Origin: Imhoffiella purpurea
GTDB lineage: Bacteria > Pseudomonadota > Gammaproteobacteria > Chromatiales > Chromatiaceae
Direction of reading: 5' to 3'
Length of the DNA stretch: 64,000 bases
Assembly (NCBI RefSeq): GCF_000585215.1
Contig: NZ_AONC01000029.1
Span: 62,001 to 126,000 of the forward strand
Shown piece after piece: positions 9,016-16,831 of the stretch. Every line of letters begins with the position of its first letter. The stretch's first letter is position 1. The notes beneath the pieces were generated by a model. The model searched no databases, was not told the origin of the DNA, and worked only from the letters and a program-made list of their open reading frames with translations. The position numbers and the translations under genes were made by a program.

Positions 9016-9993
9016 TCAGGCCACCGACTGATAGTAGAGATTCTGCGGATGGCGCGCCTCGGCGAAGAATGACCAGCGCTCCAGGAGCAGCCCGAGGAAT
9101 TGAACGGCGAAGGCCAGGATCGGCAGCGTCGAGGACTCGGTGACGTAGGCCGCGCCGATCAGCAGGATCGGCACCGGGAACACCAGGATCAGATAGAGAG
9201 CGCGCACCAGACCAAGGGTACGGTCGCTGCGGCCGTGGAAGAACTCGCGGGTGTTGAAGCTGCCGCCGGTCGCCCCCTGCGCCCTCTGGGTCAGGACCGT
9301 ATGACGCACACCGATGGCCGTCTGAATCGTGCTCTTGTGCTTGATGCGCGCATTGCGGGCGAGATGCGCGACCCGAGAGACCAGGGCCACGAGCGTCAGG
9401 ATGGCCGCCCAGGTGCCGAAGAATGTCACCAGCGGATTGCCGACATAGGCCGAATAGGCGGCGGCCAGCATGAATCCGGACGCGGCGCCGAAGAAGATGA
9501 AGTTGGTGACCGTCAGCGGCGTATGCCATTCCTCGAGGAACTTGACCCCGGCATAGATCATGGCGGTGCAGACATAGAGTGCGAAGCTCGCCAGCGTGCC
9601 CAACAGGCCGAGCAGCAGGGTCACGTCCACGTCGAGCGACTGGCCGACCCGGAACAGCGGCTCGGTCCATTCCATCAGATGGGCGAGCGCATAGGCGAAG
9701 ACCAGGAACATGACCAACGGCAGGGCGATGACCTCGCGCGAGAGCCAGGAGGTCTTCCATTTGGAGGCCGCGCGCCAGGCGCGCTCGGGTCGCCCCAGAT
9801 GAAAGAAGGAGGCGCCCAGACCGGCGACCAGCATGACCAGCGCGACCAGGCTTCCGAGCGCATAGAACTGATCCTTCTGCAGTGGCAGAAAGCGGGCGAT
9901 CGCGTACAGCTGACCCGTCACCATGGCCAGATAGAGACCCTGACCGGCGCCGATCAGCGTGGTCAGAAGGATGACTGAAAAGGCTGGATGCAT
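9016..9993 (-). CDS. soeC: sulfite-oxidising enzyme membrane anchor (NrfD/DmsC type)
   Basis: This 325-residue protein has about eight hydrophobic helices and starts MHPAFSVILLTTLIGAGQG, the typical N terminus of DmsC-type anchors. It is the third gene of an operon whose first two genes encode the molybdenum catalytic subunit and the iron-sulfur subunit. Anchors of this family pass electrons between the FeS subunit and membrane quinones. In Allochromatium vinosum, SoeABC oxidises sulfite to sulfate on the cytoplasmic side, and the present subunit sizes and order fit that system. The ATG at 9993 has AGGA about 9 bases upstream. The open frame continues further upstream into soeB but is not coding there. 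Confidence 0.85.
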   Translation of the reverse strand: MHPAFSVILLTTLIGAGQGLYLAMVTGQLYAIARFLPLQKDQFYALGSLVALVMLVAGLGASFFHLGRPERAWRAASKWKTSWLSREVIALPLVMFLVFAYALAHLMEWTEPLFRVGQSLDVDVTLLLGLLGTLASFALYVCTAMIYAGVKFLEEWHTPLTVTNFIFFGAASGFMLAAAYSAYVGNPLVTFFGTWAAILTLVALVSRVAHLARNARIKHKSTIQTAIGVRHTVLTQRAQGATGGSFNTREFFHGRSDRTLGLVRALYLILVFPVPILLIGAAYVTESSTLPILAFAVQFLGLLLERWSFFAEARHPQNLYYQSVA

Positions 9994-10052
9994 GAGGTCG
10001 TTCCTGAATGTCTGATGTCCGGATGAGTCGCCGATGAAACGCTGGGCACTGA

Positions 10053-10775
10053 CTACCAAGCCACGTCGTCGAGCGTCTCCTCGCCCGTGTAGCTGGTGAG
10101 ATCTTCCTTGCGCAGCGGGTTGTCCACGCGCGTGAGCTCGTCCGGATCGATGTGCATCCGGGCCTTCTGACGCGGCAGATAGTGATTCGAGGGCTTGGTG
10201 CCCCATTCGGGCATCAGCTGATAGCCGCCGTGCTCGCGGATCGCGACCGACACCTCGGAGTCGGGGTCGTGCACGTCGCCGAACAGTCGCGCCCCGGCCG
10301 GGCAAGCCAGCACGCAAGCCGGCTTGCGATCGCGTTCGGAGAGCTTGGCGTCGGTGATGCGGTCGATGCACAGGGTGCATTTCTTCATCACCTTCTGCTC
10401 GGCATCCACCTCGCGGGCGCCATAGGGGCAAGCCCAAGAGCAATATTTGCAACCGATGCATTTGTCGTAGTCGACCAGCACCACGCCGTTGTCCTCGCGC
10501 TTGTAGGAGGCGCCGGTGGGGCACACGGGCACGCAAGGCGGCTCCTCGCAATGCAGACAACTCTTGGGGAAGTGGACGGTCTCGGTATTGGGGAAGGTCC
10601 CCACCTCGAAGGTCTGCACCCGGTTGAAGAAGGTCCCGGTCGGCGAGGCGCCATAGGGATCCTGGTCGACCATGGGCCCCGCCCAGCCTGAGGTGTTCCA
10701 CTCCTTGCAGGAGGTGACGCAGGCATGGCAGCCGACGCAGACGTTCAGATCGATGACGAGCGCGAGTTGAGTCAT
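10053..10775 (-). CDS. soeB: sulfite-oxidising enzyme iron-sulfur subunit
   Basis: The 240-residue protein has the DmsB/PsrB pattern of four [4Fe-4S] clusters. The first set is C13, C16, C19 and C23 (CVGCHACVTSC). Further groups follow near residues 68-85 (CLHCEEPPCVPVCPTGA), 98-110 (CIGCKYCSWACPYGA) and 127-155 (CTLCIDR ... CVLACPAGA). It relays electrons from the molybdenum subunit to the membrane anchor. It has no Tat signal, in line with a cytoplasmic complex. The Shine-Dalgarno GGAGG lies within a palindrome-like repeat that fills the soeA-soeB gap. The gap to soeC is 59 bases. Confidence 0.88.
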   Translation of the reverse strand: MTQLALVIDLNVCVGCHACVTSCKEWNTSGWAGPMVDQDPYGASPTGTFFNRVQTFEVGTFPNTETVHFPKSCLHCEEPPCVPVCPTGASYKREDNGVVLVDYDKCIGCKYCSWACPYGAREVDAEQKVMKKCTLCIDRITDAKLSERDRKPACVLACPAGARLFGDVHDPDSEVSVAIREHGGYQLMPEWGTKPSNHYLPRQKARMHIDPDELTRVDNPLRKEDLTSYTGEETLDDVAW

Positions 10776-10776
10776 A

Positions 10777-10819
10777 TTTCAGCCTCCAGCCGCCGCCAGC
10801 CTTCGGCCGCCGGCTCGAA
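10777..10819. repeat. divergent copy of the CCAGC-rich REP-like element, soeA-soeB gap
   Basis: The sequence TTCAGCCTCCAGCCGCCGCC followed by AGCCTTCGGCCGCCGGCT shares the CAGCCTCCAGC core with elements at 28962, 36873 and 38568. Its arms pair less perfectly than in the other copies. Read on the minus strand it contains GGAGGCTGAAA directly before the soeB start, so it appears to supply the ribosome-binding site of soeB. Confidence 0.6.
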
Positions 10820-10863
10820 GAGCGATACCGGCGATCGGGAAGTGGCGAGCTGGTCGTTGGGGT

Positions 10864-13761
10864 TCATTTCTTGCCGAAGACGCCGGCGACGTAGGCCTGC
10901 CATTTACCGCGCTTCTTCTCCTGACCGGGCAGACGCGGCATGGGTTTGAACTGGGGCGAGGTCATCTTGGGATCACCCTCCTCGGCCTTGTAGACCCGCA
11001 CCCGCACATCGAACCAGGCCGCCTGGCCCGTGACCGGATCGGCGTTGGAGAGATGCTCGCCCGCCTCGTGCGGGGGCAGTTCCTCGGCGATCACATGGTT
11101 CAGCAGGAAACCCTTGCGCGACTCGTCGGCGTCGGCGCTGAGCCCCCAGGCGCCCGATGCCTTGCCGATGGCGTTCCAGGTCCAGACCGTGCCCGGCTCG
11201 ACCGCCTCCGAGAAGCGGCACATGCAGCGCACCCGGCCGTGGGGCGATTCCACCCAGATCCAGTCGCCGTCCTCGAAGCCGTTCTCGATGCCCACGCGCG
11301 GGCTCAGGAACAGATAGTTGTGGCTGTGGATCTGGCGCAGCCAGGCGTTCTGACTGTCCCAGCTGTGATACATGGCCATCGGCCGCTGGGTCAGGGCATT
11401 GAGCGGATAGCGCCGCGTATCGGTCATCTGCGTCTCGAGCGGATCGGAATAGAACGGCAGGGGATCGAAATGGGTCTCGACCCGCTTGCGCAGACGCTCG
11501 GGCGGCTTGCGCCCAGGCCATTTGCCCTGGGCCGCGAGCCGGAACTTCTGCAGCACCTCGGAATAGAGATGCAGGGTGATCGGCTCGGCATAGCGGATCA
11601 TGCCGTGGGCGCGCGCCCAGTGCAGATAGCCCTTGTTCCAGTTGCGCATGTACTGGTAGTTGCGCGGCAGCTCGTAATGGAAGACGCAGCCGTTCTGGGC
11701 GTACATCTCCCACTGGCGCGGATTGGGCTCGCCCTTGAGGACCTTGTCGCCGCCCTGACCGCGCCAGCCGGCGAGGAAGCCGATACCGGAGCCGGGCGAG
11801 GTCTCGTAGTTGACGATGAAGTCCGGATAGTCGCGGTACTTGCGGCTGCCGTCCTCCTTGGTGAAGGCGGGCAGCTTGAGCCGCGAGCCGAGTTCGATGA
11901 GCACGTCCTGGAACGGCTTGCACTCGCCCTTGGGCGGCAGCACCGGAATGCGCACCGAGTCGACCGGGCCGTCGTATTCGGAGATGGGCCGGTCGAGCAT
12001 GGAGAGCGCGTCGTGACGCTCCAGATAGCTGGTATCCGGCAGCACCAGGTCGGCGAAGGCCACGGTCTCGGAGGCGAAGGTATCGCACACGACCAGGAAG
12101 GGGATCTTGTATTCGCCGTTCGGCTGCTTGTCGACCAGCATCTTGCGCACTTCGCTGGTGTTCATGCTCGAATTCCAGGCCATGTTGGCCATGAACAGCA
12201 GCAGCGTGTCGATCGGATAGGGGTCGCCGCGCCAGGCGTTGGTGATGACGTTGTGCATCAGACCGTGGACCGAGAGCGGATACTCCCAGGAGAATGCCTT
12301 GTCGAGCCGCACCGCCTCGCCCGCGTCGTCGACGAACAGATCCTCGGGCTTGGCCGGCCAGCCGAGCGGCAGTCCGTCGAGCGGGGTGTTGGGCTGGACC
12401 GCCTCCGGACCGTGCGGCGGCTTGGGGCACGGCGGGATCGGGCGCGGATAGGGGGCCTTGTGACGGAAACCGCCGGGTCGATCGATGGTCCCGAGCACCG
12501 TCATGAGGATGCCGAGCGCGCGGATCGACTGGAAGCCGTTGGAGTGCGCCGCCAGGCCGCGCATGGCATGGAAGGCCACCGGGTTGCCGGTGACGGACTC
12601 GTGCTCGTTGTCCCAGCAGTCGGTCCACTTGACCGGCAGCTCGATCTTCTGATCGCGCGCGGTCACGCCCATCTCGTGGGCGAGCCGGCGGATGGTGTCG
12701 GCCGGGATGCCGGTGATGGGCGCCGCCCACTCGGGCGTGTACTGCTCCAGTCGCTCCTTGAGGAGCTGGAAGGAGGGCTTGACCGGCGTACCGTCCGGAA
12801 GGGTATAGCTTCCCATGAGCCGCGGATCGGCGCCCGGCGTATGGGTGCTGATGGGACCGTCCAGCTCGCGTTCCCACCAGAGCTTGTTCTGCGGATCGAA
12901 GCAGCCCTCCTCCACGTGCATCTCGGCGCGATAGAAGAGACCGTGATCGTCCCGGCTCGGGTCGTTCACCACCAGCTCGGCGGCATTGGTGTACTGGACG
13001 AGGAATTCGCGGTCGAACAGACCCTTGCTGACGATCTCGTGGGTGATCGCCATGATCAGGGCGCCGTCGGTGCCGGGCTTGATCGGGACCCATTCGTCGG
13101 CGATCGCCGAGTAGCCGGTACGGATCGGGTTGATGGAGATGAAGCGCCCGCCCCGACGCTTGAACTCCGAGATGGCGATCTTGAGCGGATTGGAGTGATG
13201 GTCCTCGGCGGTGCCGATCATCACGAACAGCTTGGCGCGCTCCAGGTCAGGGCCGCCGAACTCCCAGAAGGAACCGCCGATGGTATAGATGAGCCCCGCG
13301 GCCATGTTGACCGAGCAGAATCCGCCGTGCGCCGCATAGTTGGGCGTGCCGAACTGCTTGGCGAACATGCCGGTCAGGGCCTGCATCTGGTCGCGGCCGG
13401 TGAAGAGGGCGAACTTCTTGGGATCCTCGGCGCGCAGCTTGCCGAGTCGCTCCTCCAGCATCCCGAAGGCCTCGTCCCAGGAGATGGCCTCGAAGGCGCT
13501 CTCGCCACGCTCGGCCCCCGACTTGCGACGCAGCGGTTTGGTCAACCGCCCCGGCGAATACTGCTTCATGATCCCGGAGCTGCCCTTGGCGCAGATGACG
13601 CCCTTGTTCAGCGGGTGCTTGGGATTGCCGTCGATGTAACGGACCTCGCCGTCACGCAGGTGCACACGGATGCCGCAACGGCAGGCACACATGTAACACG
13701 TGGTCTCCTTGACCTCGACCCGGCCGACCGCGCCGTCCGAGTAGCTGACTGGATCCTGCAT
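10864..13761 (-). CDS. soeA: sulfite-oxidising enzyme molybdopterin catalytic subunit
   Basis: This 965-residue protein belongs to the DMSO-reductase/complex-iron-sulfur molybdoenzyme family. The N-terminal [4Fe-4S] ligands are C22-x2-C25-x3-C29-x27-C57. Molybdopterin-binding blocks follow (for example GTAEDHHSNP, PIRTGYSAIADEW, LPDTSYLERHD). The C-terminal MopB domain spans about residues 780-930. There is no twin-arginine signal, so the enzyme is cytoplasmic, unlike PsrA/PhsA. Together with soeBC this fits the cytoplasmic sulfite:quinone oxidoreductase SoeABC of purple sulfur bacteria, the last step of sulfide and thiosulfate oxidation. ATG 13761 was chosen because AAAGGTG lies 7 bases upstream. 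A longer frame to 13842 runs through the promoter. A sulfur or polysulfide reductase role is the alternative. Confidence 0.87.
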   Translation of the reverse strand: MQDPVSYSDGAVGRVEVKETTCYMCACRCGIRVHLRDGEVRYIDGNPKHPLNKGVICAKGSSGIMKQYSPGRLTKPLRRKSGAERGESAFEAISWDEAFGMLEERLGKLRAEDPKKFALFTGRDQMQALTGMFAKQFGTPNYAAHGGFCSVNMAAGLIYTIGGSFWEFGGPDLERAKLFVMIGTAEDHHSNPLKIAISEFKRRGGRFISINPIRTGYSAIADEWVPIKPGTDGALIMAITHEIVSKGLFDREFLVQYTNAAELVVNDPSRDDHGLFYRAEMHVEEGCFDPQNKLWWERELDGPISTHTPGADPRLMGSYTLPDGTPVKPSFQLLKERLEQYTPEWAAPITGIPADTIRRLAHEMGVTARDQKIELPVKWTDCWDNEHESVTGNPVAFHAMRGLAAHSNGFQSIRALGILMTVLGTIDRPGGFRHKAPYPRPIPPCPKPPHGPEAVQPNTPLDGLPLGWPAKPEDLFVDDAGEAVRLDKAFSWEYPLSVHGLMHNVITNAWRGDPYPIDTLLLFMANMAWNSSMNTSEVRKMLVDKQPNGEYKIPFLVVCDTFASETVAFADLVLPDTSYLERHDALSMLDRPISEYDGPVDSVRIPVLPPKGECKPFQDVLIELGSRLKLPAFTKEDGSRKYRDYPDFIVNYETSPGSGIGFLAGWRGQGGDKVLKGEPNPRQWEMYAQNGCVFHYELPRNYQYMRNWNKGYLHWARAHGMIRYAEPITLHLYSEVLQKFRLAAQGKWPGRKPPERLRKRVETHFDPLPFYSDPLETQMTDTRRYPLNALTQRPMAMYHSWDSQNAWLRQIHSHNYLFLSPRVGIENGFEDGDWIWVESPHGRVRCMCRFSEAVEPGTVWTWNAIGKASGAWGLSADADESRKGFLLNHVIAEELPPHEAGEHLSNADPVTGQAAWFDVRVRVYKAEEGDPKMTSPQFKPMPRLPGQEKKRGKWQAYVAGVFGKK

Positions 13762-13802
13762 GGATAACACCTTTGCGTGGAATGCGGCGGAACAATCGCT
13801 GC

Positions 13803-13832
13803 ATTCTAATATTCCGATGCTGAATCTTTCAA
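13803..13832 (-). promoter_or_regulatory. candidate sigma-70 promoter of soeABC
   Basis: On the minus strand a -35 box TTGAAA (complement at 13827-13832) and a -10 box TAGAAT (complement at 13803-13808) are separated by 18 bases. Each matches its consensus at five of six positions. Transcription would begin about 30-40 bases before the soeA start codon at 13761. Confidence 0.5.
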
Positions 13833-13890
13833 ACGCAGTCAATAATTGTCATTGATTTTCGAGCGAGACCGATTCCATCGAGACAAAAAG

Positions 13891-13910
13891 AAGGGCCGCA
13901 AGCGGCCCTT
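13891..13910 (-). terminator. Rho-independent terminator of the 13938-14213 gene
   Basis: AAGGGCCGCAAGCGGCCCTT is a perfect 9-bp stem around AA. On the minus strand it is followed by CTTTTTGTC, so it ends transcription of the small gene at 13938-14213 and insulates soeABC. Confidence 0.85.
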
Positions 13911-13937
13911 CAACGAGATCGACGAACGGAGGAAAAC

Positions 13938-14213
13938 TTAGGCGGCGTCGCGATACTCGGCCGGCAGCCAGGAATTCAGGCGCTCGCGCTCCTTCTTGCA
14001 ATCGAGGGTGAAGAAGTGATTCAGCACCTCCAAAGCCTCGTCCAGATCCTCGCACGGCCACTCGCTGGTGACGGTACGGCAGTTCCAATCCTCGACGTGG
14101 AAGCAGCAGTGGCCACCCTTGGCGGCACCCTCGGCATCGAATCGTAACTTGAACCCTGTCCATGTACGGGGGTCCCATTTGTAGCGAATCGCATTTTCTG
14201 TCGCGTCAAACAT
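13938..14213 (-). CDS. small hypothetical protein (91 aa)
   Basis: The protein begins MFDATENAIRYKWDPRTWTG and ends WLPAEYRDAA. It is soluble, with no signal or membrane segment. It is rich in aromatic residues and has four cysteines (CCFHVEDWNC ... C), and a WPCEDLDEALEVLNHFF helix in the middle. The ATG at 14213 was chosen because GAGAAGG lies about 7 bases upstream. An upstream in-frame extension has no ribosome site. It is followed by a strong terminator, so it is probably a monocistronic, well-expressed gene. No family was recognised. Confidence 0.7.
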   Translation of the reverse strand: MFDATENAIRYKWDPRTWTGFKLRFDAEGAAKGGHCCFHVEDWNCRTVTSEWPCEDLDEALEVLNHFFTLDCKKERERLNSWLPAEYRDAA

Positions 14214-14570
14214 GTCTGACCTTCTCGGAATCTGGTTCATGAAATCGGTAGTCCCACCCGAGACACCGCCAGAGCTGCTCATAAAACCCCGCCGAACCAA
14301 CAAAACAAACAACACGGCTGTATCATTTAGGCTGCATGCAGCATCTCACGACTTCATTCTAGTACCTAAACGCAACAAGGGACAACCCTGATTCGCGACT
14401 TTTTGCGGAAAAACGTGATGCACTGAACGCTATTAACGCCTTTTGGAACTGGGTCCCCGTTAAGCGCCGGGCAGGCGTATCAAATTACCAACAAAATAGG
14501 CATAAAAGACATAACCAGACCAGGATCGGCGCCGGCGAAGGGGGACATCGATGCCGGTCGAGCCGCAAAA
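14214..14570. other. AT-richer intergenic region between metA and the small hypothetical gene
   Basis: These 357 bases are visibly richer in A and T than their surroundings (for example around 14340-14420 and 14480-14520). No open frame has a plausible start and ribosome site. The right end holds the metA terminator. The part near 14300-14350 is expected to hold the promoter for the gene starting at 14213. A small RNA cannot be excluded. Confidence 0.35.
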
Positions 14571-14589
14571 GACACACTATTGTTGTGTC
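14571..14589 (-). terminator. Rho-independent terminator of metA
   Basis: On the minus strand GACACA-ACAATAG-TGTGTC forms a 6-bp stem and is followed by TTTTG. It begins a few bases after the metA stop codon at 14596. Confidence 0.7.
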
Positions 14590-14595
14590 AATACG

Positions 14596-15690
14596 TCATG
14601 ATAGCGCGTCGCTTCCCTCGCCCCAGCCGAGACCCAATGGATCATCGGGACTCACGTGCGACATGAAGGTCCGCGTCCGGTCGTGATGGGTGACCCGATA
14701 GACGAGCCCCATCCAGTTGCCGACCACGCCTTCCGCCGTGTCGTGCCAGGTATTGTGAAGCGCCGTCGCGATCCGATCCTCCGGAAACGCGGGAGTATCG
14801 CCCCCCCGATTCATGGCCTCGAGCACATGAGCGCGGTGCTCGTCGAGGATGGCCCGCGCCTGCAGCCCGAAATAGTTTTCCGGAAACGGCGGGTAGTCGC
14901 TGCGCGCACCAGCCGCAAATCGCTTGACCTCGCGCTTGTACTCCTTCAGCAGCGAAATCATGTCGTATTCGGGGTGGCCCTGGAAGAACACCTGTCTGAA
15001 TCCGTCCGGGCTCACCGCGAGATGCACGCCCGCCCCCTCGCTGTCGGCGAGCACGTGCAATCCGGCCGTCTCGAACTGTTCGCGGCTGATGTCGTTGAAT
15101 CTCGAATGCGGCACGTCGAAGCGCGTGTTGACGTTGCTGACCACCGGATGCGAACGCACCAGGACCCGATGCGGGAAGACGCCCCAACGTTTTTCGGGCA
15201 GCCGCTGACGCTTCTGGCCATAGCGGAACTGCATCACGGCATGGGTCGCGAGACAGGAGCAGAGGGTGGAGCAAACATTGTCGTAGGCCCAGTCGACCAC
15301 CTCGATCAGGGGCCTCCAGAAGGGTTCGTCGGCCAGTTCGGGCCCCGTGACGTTGGCACCCGTGATGATGAGCGCATCCAGCCCCTCCTCGCGAATCTTC
15401 TCGAACGACTCGTAAAACCGGCCGATATGCTCGGACGCCTCCGGACCGCGCTTCAGATCGGGAAGGCTGAAGGGATGGACGTAGAACTGCGCGATCTGGT
15501 TGCTCTGACCGATCAGACGAAAGAACTGGCGCTCGGTCGCCGCCAGGGCCGCGTCCGGCATCATGTTGAGCAGACCCACGTGCAGCTCGCGAATGTCCTG
15601 CTGCAGGGCCAGGTCGGGGGCGAGGATCTGCTGCCCCTCCTCGCGCAGCCGGGCAAAGGTGGGCAGGGCGTTGTGGGCGACGATCGGCAT
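14596..15690 (-). CDS. metA: homoserine O-acyltransferase of the MetA family
   Basis: The 364-residue enzyme matches the MetA (HTS) family over its full length. The start LHVGLLNMMPDAALAATERQF, the nucleophile region CSTLCSCLATHAVMQ near residue 146 and the GHPEYD motif near 240 are all present. It activates homoserine for methionine synthesis by succinylation or acetylation. The position that distinguishes the two donors in characterised MetA proteins falls in ITGANVTGPE. Here it is Thr rather than the Gly (succinyl) or Glu (acetyl) of the classic examples, so the acyl donor cannot be read off. The extended C terminus (about residues 330-364) is longer than in E. coli. A terminator follows directly. 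Confidence 0.88.
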   Translation of the reverse strand: MPIVAHNALPTFARLREEGQQILAPDLALQQDIRELHVGLLNMMPDAALAATERQFFRLIGQSNQIAQFYVHPFSLPDLKRGPEASEHIGRFYESFEKIREEGLDALIITGANVTGPELADEPFWRPLIEVVDWAYDNVCSTLCSCLATHAVMQFRYGQKRQRLPEKRWGVFPHRVLVRSHPVVSNVNTRFDVPHSRFNDISREQFETAGLHVLADSEGAGVHLAVSPDGFRQVFFQGHPEYDMISLLKEYKREVKRFAAGARSDYPPFPENYFGLQARAILDEHRAHVLEAMNRGGDTPAFPEDRIATALHNTWHDTAEGVVGNWMGLVYRVTHHDRTRTFMSHVSPDDPLGLGWGEGSDALS

Positions 15691-15798
15691 GGGGTTCCTC
15701 GATATGCAGACTCGGTAAGGATTCGGGCACCCTGACGGCGTCTCCAGCCAGGGCGCCGGTGTCGGTCACGGGGACGAGCGGCCTCTCGGCCGGCCGGC

Positions 15799-16650
15799 TC
15801 AGGCGGTCTCGGAGTGGGCGATCGCCGACTCGATGAGCGCCAGGAAATCCTGCTCGTCGCGGACCCTGGCCACGTCCTCGGAGGACACCGTATAGCCATG
15901 GGGACGTGCGATCGCCTCGTAACGCGGCACCCGCGAATGGAACAGGCGCGGAAAGACCCAGCGGGTGAAGTCGTCCGGCTCGATCTCGGCCACATAGTCG
16001 AGCCCCTTCAGGGCCAGATAGTCCTTGACCGCGACCTGCAGGAATTCGGGTCTATAGTAGAGCGGCTTGGGATCGGCCTGGGCGCGCTGGATGAGCTTGA
16101 TCTCGTCCGCCTCCGGTACGCGGATATAGAGGATGAGACTGTGTTTGGCGAGCATATCGATGACCCGCGGCTCGTCGAGCTCGCACAGACTCCCGCCGAC
16201 GTCGTTGACCAGATGGGCGTAGCTGTAGATGTCCTGCGCCTTGCGCACGAAGTCCGGCACATCCAGCATGGCGGCAATCTCGGCCGATCGGTAGAGGGCC
16301 TGACGGCGGCTGAACTCCTCCAGCGGCAGACCGCCCAGTTCGGGATTGCCGAGCTTGCCGACGAAACTCAACACGGGCCCCAGGTCGGTGACCTTGATGT
16401 TGTTGCGGATGGCGATCCAGTCGCGCCGCAGGAGCTCGCGCAGGAAGGGCTCGCGCATCGCCTGGGCCTTGATCAGGTCCAGGATCGGCTCGTCCAGGTA
16501 ACGGGTGCCGATCCGGTAGTCACCCGAATAGTGGAACCAGTCATAGCGGCGCAGCATCGCCGACAGATAGGTCTTGCCGACCCCGGACATGCCGAGCAGG
16601 GTCACGCATTTATGCTTCCAGGCGCGGAATTCGTCGACCGAGAACTTCAA
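15799..16650 (-). CDS. P-loop ATPase of unknown function
   Basis: The 283-residue protein has a Walker A motif LLGMSGVGKTYLSAML at residues about 18-33. It resembles a nucleoside-kinase-like fold, with an acidic FHYSGDYRIGTRYLDEP segment after it. A hydrophobic strand LILYIRVPEADEIK at about 170-185 could carry Walker B-like function. It lies directly upstream of metA on the same strand with a 108-base gap, so the two may be co-transcribed. Similar predicted ATPases occur in other Proteobacteria, but no function was recognised. Confidence 0.7.
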   Translation of the reverse strand: MKFSVDEFRAWKHKCVTLLGMSGVGKTYLSAMLRRYDWFHYSGDYRIGTRYLDEPILDLIKAQAMREPFLRELLRRDWIAIRNNIKVTDLGPVLSFVGKLGNPELGGLPLEEFSRRQALYRSAEIAAMLDVPDFVRKAQDIYSYAHLVNDVGGSLCELDEPRVIDMLAKHSLILYIRVPEADEIKLIQRAQADPKPLYYRPEFLQVAVKDYLALKGLDYVAEIEPDDFTRWVFPRLFHSRVPRYEAIARPHGYTVSSEDVARVRDEQDFLALIESAIAHSETA

Positions 16651-16831
16651 GGATCAGGCCTCCATGAGGCGTTGGTTGAAATGCCGGACCAAGGAGCCCG
16701 CACCTCGTGCCAAGACTCGCCGGGCACGTCGATCCGACTGATATGAATGAATCGATACTAATGCAGCGCGCGCGAGACTGACCAGCCATCTCGAGCCGCG
16801 CATCGCCTGAATCGCCGCCAGCTGATTCATG

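Noticed and set aside
9016-13761. Polysulfide or thiosulfate reductase (PsrABC/PhsABC) instead of SoeABC
   Set aside because: The catalytic subunit lacks a Tat signal, so the complex should be cytoplasmic, and the organism type and subunit sizes fit SoeABC better. It is kept only as an alternative in the soeA entry.
11053-13767. Very long open frame on the plus strand opposite soeA
   Set aside because: It mirrors soeA in a high-G+C region, has no recognisable domain, and soeA has clear catalytic motifs. The same applies to long plus-strand frames opposite uup, hrpA and nifDK.
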